Below, in pieces: positions 53,130 to 64,000 of a stretch of 64,000 nucleotides of DNA. The DNA comes from Methylobacter tundripaludum. Lineage in GTDB: Bacteria; Pseudomonadota; Gammaproteobacteria; Methylococcales; Methylomonadaceae. The translations under genes were made by a program, and so were the position numbers. Within the stretch, counting starts at the first letter, position 1. Each line of letters opens with the position of its first letter. The stretch lies in assembly GCF_002934365.1 (NCBI RefSeq), contig NZ_PTIY01000004.1, forward strand, positions 124,001 to 188,000, read 5' to 3'. Under the pieces are notes generated by a model that was not told the DNA's origin, did not search any database, and saw only the letters and a program-made list of their open reading frames with translations.

Positions 53130-55058
53130 ATGACTGTTGAAGCAAAAAAAGAAACATTAGGCTTTGAAACCGAAGTTAAGCATCTGCTGCATTTAATGAT
53201 TCATTCGTTATATAGTAACAAGGAAATTTTCTTACGGGAATTGATTTCCAATGCGTCGGATGCGGCGGACAAGCTGCGCTTTGAGGCGCTGTCCAATGAC
53301 GGTTTGTACGAAGGCGATAGCGAGTTGAAAATTCGCCTGGAATACGACAAAGACAAACGCACTATTACCATCATCGATAATGGCATCGGCATGACCCGTG
53401 CGGAAGTTCAGGAACATATCGGCACCATTGCGAAATCGGGCACCAAACAGTTTTTTCAAGCATTAACCGGCGACCAGGCCAAAGACAGCGAATTGATCGG
53501 CCAGTTCGGCGTGGGTTTTTATTCAGCGTTCATCGTTGCCGACAAAGTGACCTTAACCACCCGCAAGGCCGGCGCCGACAAGAGCGAAGGCGTGCGCTGG
53601 GAATCTGCGGGCGAGGGCGATTACACGCTCGAATCGGTGGAAAAAATCCAACGCGGCACCGAGATTGTACTGCATTTGAAAGAAGACGAAAGCGAGTTCC
53701 TGGACGGCTACCGCATTCGCTCTATCGTCAGAAAATTCTCCGATCATATTTCCCTGCCTATTGTGATGGACAAAGAAGTTCCGCCATCTATGGGTGAAGA
53801 AGGCATTGATGAAAAGCCGACGGAAATCGTCGAAGAGACCGTCAATTCGGCTTCCGCATTGTGGACTAAAGCCCGTCAGGACATTACCGATGAGGCTTAT
53901 AACGAATTTTACAAGCACGTAGGGCACGATTTCCAAGACCCGTTAACCCATGTGCACAGCAAAGTGGAAGGCACCAATGAATATACTTTGCTGCTTTATG
54001 TGCCGTCGCGCGCGCCGTTCGACCTGTGGGACAGGGACGCCAAGCACGGGGTAAAACTGTACATCCGCAAAGTGTTCATTACCGACGATGCCGAGCAGCT
54101 GATGCCGCGCTATTTGCGCTTTATCAGGGGGATTATCGATGCGAACTCACTGCCGCTGAACGTATCGCGGGAAATCCTGCAACAGAGCAAGCAAATCAGC
54201 GCTATCAAGTCGGGCGCAATCAAGAAAGTGTTGGGCACGCTGGAGGATTTGGCCAAGACTGAACCGGAAAAATATGAGAAATTCTGGTCTCAATTCGGCC
54301 CGGTCATCAAGGAAGGCCCGATTGAAGATCACGCCAATAAAGAGCGTGTCGCCAAATTGCTGCGTTTCGCTTCAACCTATGCCGATACCGACAAACAGGA
54401 CGTTACGCTGGAAGCTTATGTCGGCCGAATGAAAGAAGGGCAGGACAAGATTTACTATGTCACCGCAGACACTTTCTCGGCCGCTAAAAACAGTCCGCAC
54501 CTGGAGATTTTCCGCAAGAAAGGCATAGAAGTCTTGTTGTTGTCTGACCGTATCGACGAATGGTTGGTGTCTAACCTGGACGAATTCGACGGTAAGCATC
54601 TCCAGTCTGTCGCTAAAGGCGATCTGGACCTGGGCGTTTTGGACGCCGAAGAGGACAAAGAAGCGCAGGAAGAAGTGAACAAGGATTTTGAAACCGTGTT
54701 GAAGCAGATTAAAGACGTGCTGGCCGATAAAGTCAGCGAAGTGCGTTTGAGTCATCGTTTGACCGAATCGCCCGCCTGTCTGGTGGCCGACGTTTACGGC
54801 ATGAGCCTGAACATGGAAAGAATTATGAAGGAAGCCGGACAAGGTTTGGGCATGGGAATGGGCAGAAAGCCGATCTTCGAGCTCAACCCGACCCATCCGC
54901 TGGTGGTTAAAATGAAAGAAGAGCAAGACGACAGCCGTTTTGCCGATTTGACCCATATCCTGTTCGATCAAGCCATACTCAGCGAAGGCGGACAGCTGGA
55001 TGATCCGGCGGCTTTTGTGCATAAATTGAACGGTTTATTGCAGGGCTTGTTGCATTAA
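53130..55058 (+). CDS. htpG: Chaperone HtpG (Hsp90)
   Basis: 642 residues. The GHKL ATPase domain has [31 protein letters not shown] and [17 protein letters not shown]; the middle domain includes [18 protein letters not shown] and the C-terminal domain ends with the dimerisation region. It remodels client proteins together with DnaK. A sigma-32 promoter is directly upstream and a terminator follows, so it is monocistronic and heat-inducible. Confidence 0.97.
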   Translation: MTVEAKKETLGFETEVKHLLHLMIHSLYSNKEIFLRELISNASDAADKLRFEALSNDGLYEGDSELKIRLEYDKDKRTITIIDNGIGMTRAEVQEHIGTIAKSGTKQFFQALTGDQAKDSELIGQFGVGFYSAFIVADKVTLTTRKAGADKSEGVRWESAGEGDYTLESVEKIQRGTEIVLHLKEDESEFLDGYRIRSIVRKFSDHISLPIVMDKEVPPSMGEEGIDEKPTEIVEETVNSASALWTKARQDITDEAYNEFYKHVGHDFQDPLTHVHSKVEGTNEYTLLLYVPSRAPFDLWDRDAKHGVKLYIRKVFITDDAEQLMPRYLRFIRGIIDANSLPLNVSREILQQSKQISAIKSGAIKKVLGTLEDLAKTEPEKYEKFWSQFGPVIKEGPIEDHANKERVAKLLRFASTYADTDKQDVTLEAYVGRMKEGQDKIYYVTADTFSAAKNSPHLEIFRKKGIEVLLLSDRIDEWLVSNLDEFDGKHLQSVAKGDLDLGVLDAEEDKEAQEEVNKDFETVLKQIKDVLADKVSEVRLSHRLTESPACLVADVYGMSLNMERIMKEAGQGLGMGMGRKPIFELNPTHPLVVKMKEEQDDSRFADLTHILFDQAILSEGGQLDDPAAFVHKLNGLLQGLLH

Positions 55059-55069
55059 TCATTAAGAAA

Positions 55070-55103
55070 CAAAAAAAGGCTGGAGAATATCCGGCCTTTT
55101 TTA
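55070..55103 (+). terminator. Rho-independent terminator of htpG
   Basis: AAAAAAGGCTGGA and TCCGGCCTTTTTT form a hairpin with one mismatch and a 6-base loop, 14 bp after the stop. Confidence 0.85.
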
Positions 55104-55247
55104 TGTGTGATGGTGCTGCATTGCTTGTCAGTTTTTAACTGAAGACGCACTTTATCTGGCTTGTAAGTATGAACGGCAACTATAGTAATGGTATTTTATG
55201 GCGTATCCCCCCTTTTGTACCGTACACAAAACAATGAATGAAAGTTA

Positions 55248-56144
55248 ATGAGTAACAACCGGATCACTATTTTCGGCGAGGTGCTGTTCGATCATTTTCC
55301 CGATGGCAGTTGCGTGTTGGGTGGGGCGCCGTTTAACGTCGCTTGGCATCTTCACGCTTTTGGCCAGGAGCCGTTTTTTATCAGCCGGGTTGGCCAGGAT
55401 CGGCTGGGCGATTCCATTCGCTCGGCCATGCAGTCATGGGGCATGGATTTGTCGGGCTTGCAACTGGATCGGGCCTATCCGACCGGGACCGTGCAGGTCT
55501 CTATCGAACAGGGCGAACCGAGTTATGCGATCGTGCCGGAACAGGCTTACGATTTTATCGCCGCCGATGAATTGGCAACTGCGCAATCCGGCGGCTTGCT
55601 TTATCACGGCACCCTGGCCCTGCGTCATGCTGACTCCAGGCGGACTCTGGAGACATTGAAAGCGCGGCATAAAGGCACGTTATTTATGGATGTTAATTTG
55701 CGCGCGCCCTGGTGGAATAAAGCTGAAGTGCTAAAGCGGGTTGGCGATGCCGATTGGGTCAAACTGAACCAGCATGAGTTACAGGCGCTGCATTCGACAA
55801 CCGGCGACATGAGTGCCGATATGCGGGCGTTTCGAGCGGAGTACGGTTTGACCGGATTGGTTGTGACTTGCGGCGAGCAGGGGGCGATGGCTGTGGATGC
55901 GAGCGGCGAAGTTGTTGCCGTCGCGCCGGTTGACGCCTTGGCAGTGGTTGATACGGTCGGCGCCGGAGACGCTTTCGCCGCGGTGTTATTGCTCGGGATC
56001 AATCAGGGCTGGCCGTTGTCGCTGACGATGGAGCGGGCGCAGGCTTTTGCTTCGGCGTTGGTCGTCCAACGCGGTGCAACGGTGCAGGATCCTCGGTTCT
56101 ATCGGTCGTTTGTGAATTTATGGGCGTTGGAGGCGGTGAAATAA
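55248..56144 (+). CDS. PfkB-family sugar kinase, fructokinase-like
   Basis: 298 residues. N-terminal ITIFGEVLFDHFPDGSCVLG, GGAPFNVAWHLHAFG and the C-terminal PfkB signature DTVGAGDAFAAVLLLGINQG identify a ribokinase/PfkB carbohydrate kinase. The FGEVLFDxFPDG opening is typical of fructokinases. In methanotrophs such enzymes accompany sucrose biosynthesis genes, but here no sucrose gene is adjacent, so the substrate is an inference. Confidence 0.85.
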   Translation: MSNNRITIFGEVLFDHFPDGSCVLGGAPFNVAWHLHAFGQEPFFISRVGQDRLGDSIRSAMQSWGMDLSGLQLDRAYPTGTVQVSIEQGEPSYAIVPEQAYDFIAADELATAQSGGLLYHGTLALRHADSRRTLETLKARHKGTLFMDVNLRAPWWNKAEVLKRVGDADWVKLNQHELQALHSTTGDMSADMRAFRAEYGLTGLVVTCGEQGAMAVDASGEVVAVAPVDALAVVDTVGAGDAFAAVLLLGINQGWPLSLTMERAQAFASALVVQRGATVQDPRFYRSFVNLWALEAVK

Positions 56145-56225
56145 CTCCGCAAGACAAGTCAGCGTAGCGCCAATCAAACGGTGTTTTAATGCTTCAATGT
56201 ACATTCATTTAAAAAGCCGGGATAA

Positions 56226-57371
<1,146 letters not shown>

Positions 57372-57526
57372 TGGCAAACTTTTTAGTGTAGCTGCTCAGT
57401 AGTTGCAAAATAGAATGCGGATTTAAAAACGTGTCATCCGTATTTATTATCCATAGGACTAATATCCGCTGAATAGCCGTTTTTTATAACATAATTATTT
57501 TAATAACAATAATCCCGAGGATCACC

Positions 57527-57877
57527 ATGAGTTTTTTAATTTCCGACGCTGTAGCCGCAGCTGCTCCCGCCGCCCAACAACCCGGCATTGAAGGCATGAT
57601 ATTCCCGCTGGGCATATTGGTGTTTTTTTATTTTTTGTTTCTGCGTCCGCAATCCAAGCGCGCGAAAGAGAAAAAACAAATGCTTGCCACGATTAATAAA
57701 GGTTCTGAAGTGGTCACTTCGGGCGGGATTTTGGGCAAGGTCGTCGATTTGGATGAGAATTTCGTCAAGCTCGAGATCTGCGACAATACCTTTATTCAAG
57801 TACAGCGGCACAGTATCGAGAACATGATGCCGAAGGGAACTTACAAAGCGATAACCAAAAAAGTCGCTAAAGTTTAA
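57527..57877 (+). CDS. yajC: Sec translocon accessory protein YajC
   Basis: 116 residues. An N-terminal membrane helix (MIFPLGILVFFYFLFLRPQ) with the YajC mark FLRPQxKRxKE, and a small cytoplasmic domain (GSEVVTSGGILGKVVDLDEN). Forms the SecDF-YajC complex with the next two genes. GAGGA lies before the ATG. Confidence 0.95.
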   Translation: MSFLISDAVAAAAPAAQQPGIEGMIFPLGILVFFYFLFLRPQSKRAKEKKQMLATINKGSEVVTSGGILGKVVDLDENFVKLEICDNTFIQVQRHSIENMMPKGTYKAITKKVAKV

Positions 57878-57888
57878 TGTCATTGCGC

Positions 57889-57971
57889 GTAGGATGGGTA
57901 GAGCATTGCGAAACCCATCGTATAGACGATTGATTATGATGGGTTTCGGCTGCCGCCTCTACCCATCCTAC
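57889..57971. repeat. GTAGGATGGGTAGAG palindromic repeat, complete copy
   Basis: Outer arms GTAGGATGGGTAGAG (57889-57903) and CTCTACCCATCCTAC (57957-57971) are perfect 15-mers. An inner pair is GAAACCCATC / GATGGGTTTC. It sits between yajC and secD, inside the operon. A partial copy is at 13615-13680. Confidence 0.85.
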
Positions 57972-57998
57972 GACATAGTTGAATTGTTGGAATAACAC

Positions 57999-59846
57999 AT
58001 GCAAAACCATTATCCACTTTGGAAAAATCTATTGGTCCTGATCGTTTTTGCGGTCGGGATTATTTACTCGTTGCCGAATTTGTACGGCGACGATCCTTCT
58101 GTCCAGGTGTCATCGACACGCGCTGTCAAATTGGCGCAGGAACAGGCCAATCAGGTCGAGTCTGTCATTAAAACGGCCGGATTTAATATCAAGGCATTCG
58201 AATTTAAAGACGGTCATATTTTAGCCCGGTTCAACAGTGCCGACGATCAACTGAAAGCGGCGGATTTACTCAGGGAAAAAATGAGCGACGATTATAATGT
58301 CGCGTTAAATTTGGCGCCTACCACGCCTGCCTGGCTTAGGTCTTTGGGCGCGGAAGCGATGTATCTTGGTTTGGACTTGCGCGGCGGTGTGCATTTCCTG
58401 CTCGAAGTGGACATGGATGCGGCCGTTAAACAGGCTGAAGAGCGTTACAACGATGATGTGCGTCTGGCGTTAAGAAACGAAAAATTACGCTATCAATCGG
58501 TTTCCAAAGACAGCGGGTTTATTAAGGTTAAGCTGAACTCGGCTGACGACAAGCCTGCGCTGCTGAAAATATTGGCTAAGGATTTCCGTTCTTTGGATGT
58601 CACCGAGCCCAAAGAGCAGGATCAAGTCTGGTTAAAGCTTTCTGAAAAGGAAGTGCGGGAGATTAAAAAATTCGCTGTCGCGCAAAACATGACGACTTTG
58701 CGTAATCGCGTCAACGAATTGGGCGTTGCGGAGCCGGTGATTCAGCAACAAGGCGAAAACCGCATCGTGGTCCAGTTACCGGGCGTACAGGACACGACCC
58801 GCGCCAAGGAAATTTTGGGTACGACGGCTACGCTGGAATACCGTCTGGTTGATGTGGAACACGATGTGCAAAAAGCGGTCGAAGGGCATGTTCCGGTCGG
58901 CAGCCGCTTATATTACGAAAGAAACGGCAATCCGATTCTGTTGGATCGCCGGGTCATCGTAACCGGCGATCAAATCGTCGATTCCTCTTCCGGCGTTGAT
59001 CAGGACGGCAGGCCATCGGTGAATATTTCGCTGAACGGCGTAGGCGGCGCCAAAATGGGCAAATTGACCCAGGCTAACATCGGCAAGCCGATGGCCGTGG
59101 TGTTTATCGAATATAAAGTTGAAACCAAGGTGGTGAACGGCCAAAAAGTCCGCCATAAAGAAAAAGTTGAAAAAGTCATCAACGTGGCGACTATCCAGGG
59201 CGTTTTCAGTCATCGCTTCCAAACGACCGGTTTGGACAGTCCTCAGGAAGCGCGCAATCTGTCGTTGCTGTTAAGAGCGGGTGCGCTGGCGGCTCCGGTT
59301 GATATTGTCGAAGAACGTACCGTGGGCCCGAGTTTAGGTCAGGACAATATCGATAAAGGTATGCTGTCTTTTGTGGTGGGTTTTGCGCTGGTCGCGCTGT
59401 TCATGGTGATCTATTACCGGCTTTGCGGCGTATTTGCCAATATCGCGTTGGTGTTTAACGTGTTTATTATTATCGCAATTTTGTCGATGTTGCAGGCGAC
59501 GCTGACCTTGCCGGGCATAGCCGGGATCATCCTGACCGTGGGCATGTCGGTTGACGCCAACGTATTGATCTTCGAGCGGATTAAGGAAGAGCTTCGCAAT
59601 GGCAATACGCCGCAATCGGCTATTTACATCGGTTTTGAAAAAGCCTTTGCGACCATTCTCGATTCCAATATCACCACCTTGCTGGTGGCGGTTATGTTGT
59701 TTGTTTTTGGCACCGGTTCGGTAAAAGGTTTTGCGGTGACGCTGATTATCGGTCTTTTGTCGTCGATGTTTACGGCAATCACCGGCACGCGGATGATTAT
59801 GAACTGGGTATACGGTAACCGCAGGGTTGAGAAGTTATCTATTTAG
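57999..59846 (+). CDS. secD: Protein translocase subunit SecD
   Basis: 615 residues. N-terminal helix (LLVLIVFAVGIIYSLPNLYG), a large periplasmic region with LGLDLRGGVHFLLEVDMD, NRVNELGVAEPVIQQQGENR and GRPSVNISLNGVGGAKMG, and five C-terminal RND-like helices with GMSVDANVLIFERIKEEL. Uses the proton-motive force to pull preproteins across the inner membrane. Co-transcribed with yajC and secF, with a palindromic repeat in between. Confidence 0.97.
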   Translation: MQNHYPLWKNLLVLIVFAVGIIYSLPNLYGDDPSVQVSSTRAVKLAQEQANQVESVIKTAGFNIKAFEFKDGHILARFNSADDQLKAADLLREKMSDDYNVALNLAPTTPAWLRSLGAEAMYLGLDLRGGVHFLLEVDMDAAVKQAEERYNDDVRLALRNEKLRYQSVSKDSGFIKVKLNSADDKPALLKILAKDFRSLDVTEPKEQDQVWLKLSEKEVREIKKFAVAQNMTTLRNRVNELGVAEPVIQQQGENRIVVQLPGVQDTTRAKEILGTTATLEYRLVDVEHDVQKAVEGHVPVGSRLYYERNGNPILLDRRVIVTGDQIVDSSSGVDQDGRPSVNISLNGVGGAKMGKLTQANIGKPMAVVFIEYKVETKVVNGQKVRHKEKVEKVINVATIQGVFSHRFQTTGLDSPQEARNLSLLLRAGALAAPVDIVEERTVGPSLGQDNIDKGMLSFVVGFALVALFMVIYYRLCGVFANIALVFNVFIIIAILSMLQATLTLPGIAGIILTVGMSVDANVLIFERIKEELRNGNTPQSAIYIGFEKAFATILDSNITTLLVAVMLFVFGTGSVKGFAVTLIIGLLSSMFTAITGTRMIMNWVYGNRRVEKLSI

Positions 59847-59868
59847 CACTTTCGATGAAGATTAAATC

Positions 59869-60795
59869 ATGTCAAAAACAAATATAAATTTTATAGGCAA
59901 CCGCAATATAGCGCTGATATTTTCCGCTGTGCTGTCGATTGTCTCGATAGGATCGCTGGCTGTACGCGGCTTGCAAATGGGCATCGATTTTACCGGCGGG
60001 ACGTTGATTGAGGTGGGTTATCAACAGGCGGCGGATTTAACGGTGTTGCGCAATACCTTGGATAGCTCCGGCTTTGCCGATGCCACAGTGCAGAATTTCG
60101 GCACCACCAAAGACGTGTTGATTCGCCTGAAACCGCATGAAGATGTGAGTAGCGTCGATTTAAGCGCCAGGGTGCTTGAGGCGATTAATAAAACGACTAA
60201 TGAGCCGGCCAGTATCCGCCGCGTTGAATTTGTCGGTCCTCAGGTCGGCGACGATCTGGCTGAGGATGGTTTTTTAGCCCTGTTGTACTCAACGATAGGC
60301 ATTTTGATTTATGTCGCATGGCGATTTGAGTGGAAATTCGCGGTCGGCTCGATCATAGCGACATTTCATGACGTCATTGTTACGTTGGGCTTGTTCTCTA
60401 TTTTAGGACTGGAGTTCGACCTGACCGTATTGGCCGCAATTCTTGCATTGATTGGTTATTCATTGAACGACACCATTGTGGTTTATGACCGCATTCGGGA
60501 AAATTTTCGGCAACTCAGAAGCAAATCGACCGAGGAAATCATGAATATCTCGGTCAATGTGACCTTAAGCCGAACCATCATGACCTCGTTGACGGTATTT
60601 CTGGTATTGGTTTCGTTATTTTTCCTGGGCGGCGAGGTGATTCATAATTTTTCGATTGCACTGTTGTTCGGCGTCGTTTTCGGCACTTATTCCTCTATTT
60701 TTATCGCCAGTCCTGCGGCTTTATTGTTGGGCATCAGCGCTGAGGATTTGATGATCCCGGTAAAAGAAGGCGCGGAATTGGACGGCAGGCCTTAA
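59869..60795 (+). CDS. secF: Protein translocase subunit SecF
   Basis: 308 residues. MGIDFTGGTLIEVGYQQAAD in the periplasmic domain and the helix pair with YSLNDTIVVYDRIRENFRQL are SecF hallmarks. Partner of SecD, 22 bp upstream. Confidence 0.96.
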   Translation: MSKTNINFIGNRNIALIFSAVLSIVSIGSLAVRGLQMGIDFTGGTLIEVGYQQAADLTVLRNTLDSSGFADATVQNFGTTKDVLIRLKPHEDVSSVDLSARVLEAINKTTNEPASIRRVEFVGPQVGDDLAEDGFLALLYSTIGILIYVAWRFEWKFAVGSIIATFHDVIVTLGLFSILGLEFDLTVLAAILALIGYSLNDTIVVYDRIRENFRQLRSKSTEEIMNISVNVTLSRTIMTSLTVFLVLVSLFFLGGEVIHNFSIALLFGVVFGTYSSIFIASPAALLLGISAEDLMIPVKEGAELDGRP

Positions 60796-60807
60796 CCGTC
60801 AGGTATT

Positions 60808-60837
60808 TTCAAAATACAGCGGCTGATCAGGTATAAT
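60808..60837 (+). promoter_or_regulatory. Putative ndk promoter
   Basis: TATAAT at 60832-60837 with TTCAAA (60808-60813) 18 bases upstream, 43 bp before the ndk ATG. Confidence 0.45.
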
Positions 60838-60880
60838 TAGCCGCTTAACAACATTTATTCACACTTGGAGTTTTAAACAA

Positions 60881-61312
60881 ATGGCGATAGAACGCACTTT
60901 TTCAATCATTAAACCTGATGCCGTAGCAAAAAACGTAATCGGTGAAATCTACAGCCGCTTTGAAAAGAACGATTTGAAGATCGTTGCCGCAAAAATGCTG
61001 CATTTGACTAAAGAACAAGCCGAAGGTTTTTACGCGGAACACAGCGAGCGCGGTTTCTTTAATGATTTGGTCGCATTCATGATTTCAGGTCCTGTGATCA
61101 TGCAAGTGCTGGAAGGCGAAAACGCGGTTCTGAAGCATCGCGAAATCATGGGCGCCACCAACCCGAAAGAAGCGGCTGCCGGCACTATCCGCGCCGATTT
61201 TGCCAGCAGCATCGATGAAAATGCGGTACACGGTTCAGACGCTGTCGAAACCGCTCAAAGGGAAATTGCTTACTTTTTCTCAGACAATGAAATCTGTGCA
61301 AGAACCCGCTAA
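60881..61312 (+). CDS. ndk: Nucleoside diphosphate kinase
   Basis: 143 residues. [35 protein letters not shown] and the phospho-histidine motif [16 protein letters not shown] are all in place. Balances (d)NTP pools. Its last 26 bases overlap the rlmN start. Confidence 0.97.
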   Translation: MAIERTFSIIKPDAVAKNVIGEIYSRFEKNDLKIVAAKMLHLTKEQAEGFYAEHSERGFFNDLVAFMISGPVIMQVLEGENAVLKHREIMGATNPKEAAAGTIRADFASSIDENAVHGSDAVETAQREIAYFFSDNEICARTR

Positions 61313-62399
61313 AACCCAAACCATCAATTTGCTCGATTTCGACAGGGAAGGCCTCGCGGCCTTTTTTGTCGAGTTAGGCGAGAAGCCTTTTCGGGCGACA
61401 CAATTACTTAAATGGATCTATCAGGAAGGCGTCGAAGACTTCGACCTGATGACCAATCTGAGCAAGTCACTGCGCGCTTATTTAACTGAAAACTGCACTA
61501 TCGCGACGCCTGAAATCGTGCTCGAAAAAATCGCAACGGACGGCACCCGGAAATGGGTGATGCAAACCGGTTGCGGCAATCGGGTCGAAACGGTTTTTAT
61601 CCCCGAAGAGGGACGCGGCACCTTATGCGTCTCATCGCAAATCGGTTGCGCGTTGGCTTGCACCTTTTGCTCGACCGCCCAGCAAGGCTTTAACCGCAAC
61701 CTAACCACGTCGGAAATTATCGGCCAGTTATTTGTTGCGCAAAAACGGCTGGGATCGGAAAACAGAATCACCAATGTGGTCATGATGGGCATGGGCGAAC
61801 CGCTGTTGAATTTCGACAATGCGGTCGCGGCGATGAACCTGATGATGGATGATTTCACCTTCGGGCTGTCCAAGCGCCGGGTGACCGTCAGCACTTCGGG
61901 CGTCGTACCCGCGATGTACCGCTTAACCCAGGTCTGCGATGTCAGTCTCGCGGTATCGTTGCATGCGGTAACCGATGAGCTGCGTGATGAGCTGGTGCCG
62001 ATCAACAAGAAATATCCGTTGAAAGAACTGATGGAAGCGTGCCGGGATAACGCCAAGATAGCGCCGCGTCGCACCGTTACTTTTGAATATGTGATGCTGG
62101 ACGGCGTTAACGACTCGACGCAGGATGCGCAAGGACTGATTAAGCTGTTAAAAACGGTGCCGTCAAAAGTCAACTTAATACCATTTAACCCGTTCCCTAA
62201 CTCGGCTTACCGCTGTTCCAGCAAAGAAGCGATTAATCGCTTTAAAACCTTGTTAAATGATGCGGGCATCGTCACCACGGTCAGGAAGACGCGCGGAGAA
62301 GACATCGACGCCGCCTGCGGTCAGTTGGTAGGACAAGTTAAGGATAAAAGCCGCAGACACTTGAAAGTTCAAGCGGCAGGTTCGGAACGTGCGGCCTGA
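61287..62399 (+). CDS. rlmN: Dual-specificity 23S rRNA/tRNA m2A methyltransferase RlmN
   Basis: 370 residues from the ATG at 61287 ([18 protein letters not shown]), overlapping ndk. Radical-SAM cysteines in [15 protein letters not shown], the essential [15 protein letters not shown] and a C-terminal [16 protein letters not shown] with the methyl-carrying Cys. Methylates A2503 of 23S rRNA and A37 of some tRNAs. Confidence 0.97.
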   Translation: MKSVQEPAKTQTINLLDFDREGLAAFFVELGEKPFRATQLLKWIYQEGVEDFDLMTNLSKSLRAYLTENCTIATPEIVLEKIATDGTRKWVMQTGCGNRVETVFIPEEGRGTLCVSSQIGCALACTFCSTAQQGFNRNLTTSEIIGQLFVAQKRLGSENRITNVVMMGMGEPLLNFDNAVAAMNLMMDDFTFGLSKRRVTVSTSGVVPAMYRLTQVCDVSLAVSLHAVTDELRDELVPINKKYPLKELMEACRDNAKIAPRRTVTFEYVMLDGVNDSTQDAQGLIKLLKTVPSKVNLIPFNPFPNSAYRCSSKEAINRFKTLLNDAGIVTTVRKTRGEDIDAACGQLVGQVKDKSRRHLKVQAAGSERAA

Positions 62400-63150
62400 C
62401 AGATCGAACAAGATTAACCGGTTTGCGCTTGGCCTGCTCATTGCCGCGTTGGCCGCCTGTGATTCGGCAAGCAATGTTAAACAGGACAATGCCGACGACA
62501 TACATTTACAGCTGGGCGTGCGTTACCTGAACATGAACAAGCTGGAGCTGGCCCGGGATAACTTGCTGCTGGCAGTAAAGCGGAATTCGGGCAATACGCA
62601 GGCGCATAATGCCCTGGCTTTTTTGTATGAAAAATTAAATCAGCCCGACAAAGCCAAAGATCATTATGAGACGGCTCTGGGTTTGACGCCCGACGACTTG
62701 GGCGTGAAAAATAATTTCGGCCGTTTCCTTTGCGAACATGGCGAGGTCGACGAAGGCATGGAGTTGCTGTCCGAAGCAAGCTCAAATCCGTTGAACGACC
62801 GGCAGTGGTTGGCGTTAACCAATGCCGGTCGATGCCAGTTGGGCGCCGGGAACAGGCAACAAGCCGAGACTTATTTCAGGCAAGCGTTGCAACTGAATAA
62901 GGCTTATGCGCCGGCATTATCGGAAATGCAGAAAATTGCTTATCAAAACGGTGATTTCTGGGCGGCAAAAGGATTTTTGCAACGCTATCTGAATGTGGCG
63001 GCCCATACGCCTGAAACCTTATGGCTTGCTGCGCAAACCGAGCGGGTGATCGGCAATAAGGAACTTGCCAAGGAATATAAACGTTTATTGCTGGAAAAAT
63101 TCCCGCTTTCCAATGAAGCAAAAAAAATCGCCGGGCTTAAAGATTTTTAA
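62389..63150 (+). CDS. pilW: Type IV pilus assembly lipoprotein PilW/PilF
   Basis: 253 residues from a GTG at 62389 that overlaps rlmN. Signal peptide with lipobox LAAC, then a stack of TPRs ([59 protein letters not shown]). This is the pilotin/secretin-assembly protein PilW (PilF in Pseudomonas), usually found between rlmN and the ispG/hisS genes. Confidence 0.93.
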   Translation: MRPDRSNKINRFALGLLIAALAACDSASNVKQDNADDIHLQLGVRYLNMNKLELARDNLLLAVKRNSGNTQAHNALAFLYEKLNQPDKAKDHYETALGLTPDDLGVKNNFGRFLCEHGEVDEGMELLSEASSNPLNDRQWLALTNAGRCQLGAGNRQQAETYFRQALQLNKAYAPALSEMQKIAYQNGDFWAAKGFLQRYLNVAAHTPETLWLAAQTERVIGNKELAKEYKRLLLEKFPLSNEAKKIAGLKDF

Positions 63151-63273
63151 TTAATGGGCGAAGGGCAAAAGGCGAAGGGCAAAAAAACACAGCTTTCGCC
63201 TTTCGTCTCTTTTGATATTTACCTGTTACTAACGAGAAGTTATTTAAATCCGTGGCATCAACCCTATTTAAAT

Positions 63274-64000
63274 ATGGCAAATAATATTCAAGCAATTCGC
63301 GGGATGCACGATGTACTTCCCGAACAGACCCCGCTCTGGCAGTATGCGGAACAATGCATCAGAGACGTACTCGGTGCTTACGGTTACAGCGAAATACGCC
63401 TGCCGATCGTCGAAAAAACCGAACTGTTCAAACGCTCTATCGGCGAAGTGACCGATATCGTCGAAAAAGAAATGTATACGTTCGACGACCGGAACGGCGA
63501 CTCCTTGACCCTGCGTCCCGAGGGTACGGCCGGTTGTCTGAGGGCTTGTCTGGAGCATGGCTTGTTACATAACCAGGTGCATCGGTTATGGTATTACGGG
63601 CCGATGTACCGGCATGAGCGCCCGCAAAAAGGCCGCTATCGCCAGTTTATTCAACTGGGCGTTGAAACCTACGGCATGGCGGGTCCCGATATTGATGCGG
63701 AATTGATCCTGATCATGGATCGGCTATGGAAAAAGCTGGGAATCCGCGACAAAGTTCGCCTACAGCTCAATTCCTTGGGTACTATTGCCGAGCGTATCGT
63801 TTACCGGGAAAGCCTGGTCAGCTATTTTCAACGCCGGTTGGAGCAATTGGATGAAGACAGCCTACGCAGGTTGGAGGCCAATCCGTTGCGGATTTTGGAT
63901 ACCAAGAACCCGGCGATGCAGGACGTTGTGGCCGGTGCGCCGGAATTGACCGATTTCCTGGGCGACGAAAGCCGTCAGCATTTTAACGCGATAACGGCGA
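63274..64000 (+). CDS. hisS: Histidyl-tRNA synthetase (partial, runs off right edge)
   Basis: 242 codons from the ATG at 63274. [20 protein letters not shown], motif 2 region [16 protein letters not shown] and [19 protein letters not shown] identify class II HisRS. The C-terminal part, including the anticodon-binding domain, is outside the window. rodZ and ispG, often found between pilW and hisS, are absent. Confidence 0.97.
   Translation, partial: MANNIQAIRGMHDVLPEQTPLWQYAEQCIRDVLGAYGYSEIRLPIVEKTELFKRSIGEVTDIVEKEMYTFDDRNGDSLTLRPEGTAGCLRACLEHGLLHNQVHRLWYYGPMYRHERPQKGRYRQFIQLGVETYGMAGPDIDAELILIMDRLWKKLGIRDKVRLQLNSLGTIAERIVYRESLVSYFQRRLEQLDEDSLRRLEANPLRILDTKNPAMQDVVAGAPELTDFLGDESRQHFNAITA

Overview
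The window reads as a chromosomal segment of a gammaproteobacterium of roughly 50% GC. Several gene neighbourhoods are typical of that class: a ybeL-like gene divergent from leuS-lptE-holA, tgt-yajC-secD-secF, and ndk-rlmN-pilW-hisS. A sugar kinase, a GH17 protein and the housekeeping gene set would fit a gammaproteobacterial methanotroph (Methylococcales), but no methane-oxidation gene is present, so that is only a guess. No prophage, CRISPR array or rRNA operon is visible.

Layout. 1-23.6 kb is mostly core: an HTTM/DCC membrane protein cut by the left edge, a 43-residue membrane peptide gene, metH with a glutaredoxin-like gene, an AraC/GyrI regulator, an M23 peptidase, a first lnt, a large NDP-forming acyl-CoA synthetase/GNAT protein, a membrane GH17 protein, a coupled glycosyltransferase-hydroxylase-glycosyltransferase operon, and recQ. 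23.7-31.3 kb is accessory DNA: a GNAT toxin whose DUF1778 antitoxin carries a premature stop, a decayed relE, two intact PIN-toxin modules, an orphan antitoxin, a broken metallophosphoesterase/P-loop NTPase gene (one frameshift, one nonsense codon) and an IS110-family (IS1111-type) insertion sequence. 31.5-36.6 kb has a SWIM/SNF2 helicase, an Slp lipoprotein, tRNA-Leu(UAA) and a zinc-ribbon protein with a duplicated domain.

36.8-41.2 kb is a small chromosomal integron: intI on the + strand, an attI region, and five cassettes running leftwards on the - strand, each ending in a recognisable attC. In order from attI they are a three-gene cassette of unknown function, an almost gene-free cassette built around a 26-bp-arm palindrome, a SAM methyltransferase, a ParE-type toxin-antitoxin pair, and a membrane protein resembling Imm58 immunity proteins.

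41.6-64 kb is core again: a second lnt, a ParA-like ATPase, the leuS cluster, a histidine kinase with a tandemly duplicated response regulator-TPR gene, htpG behind a clear sigma-32 promoter, a PfkB kinase, the Sec accessory genes, ndk, rlmN, pilW and the start of hisS. Several families of dispersed palindromic repeats and a two-copy MITE-like element punctuate the intergenic regions.

All protein assignments come from reading motifs and overall family resemblance by eye; no database search was run.
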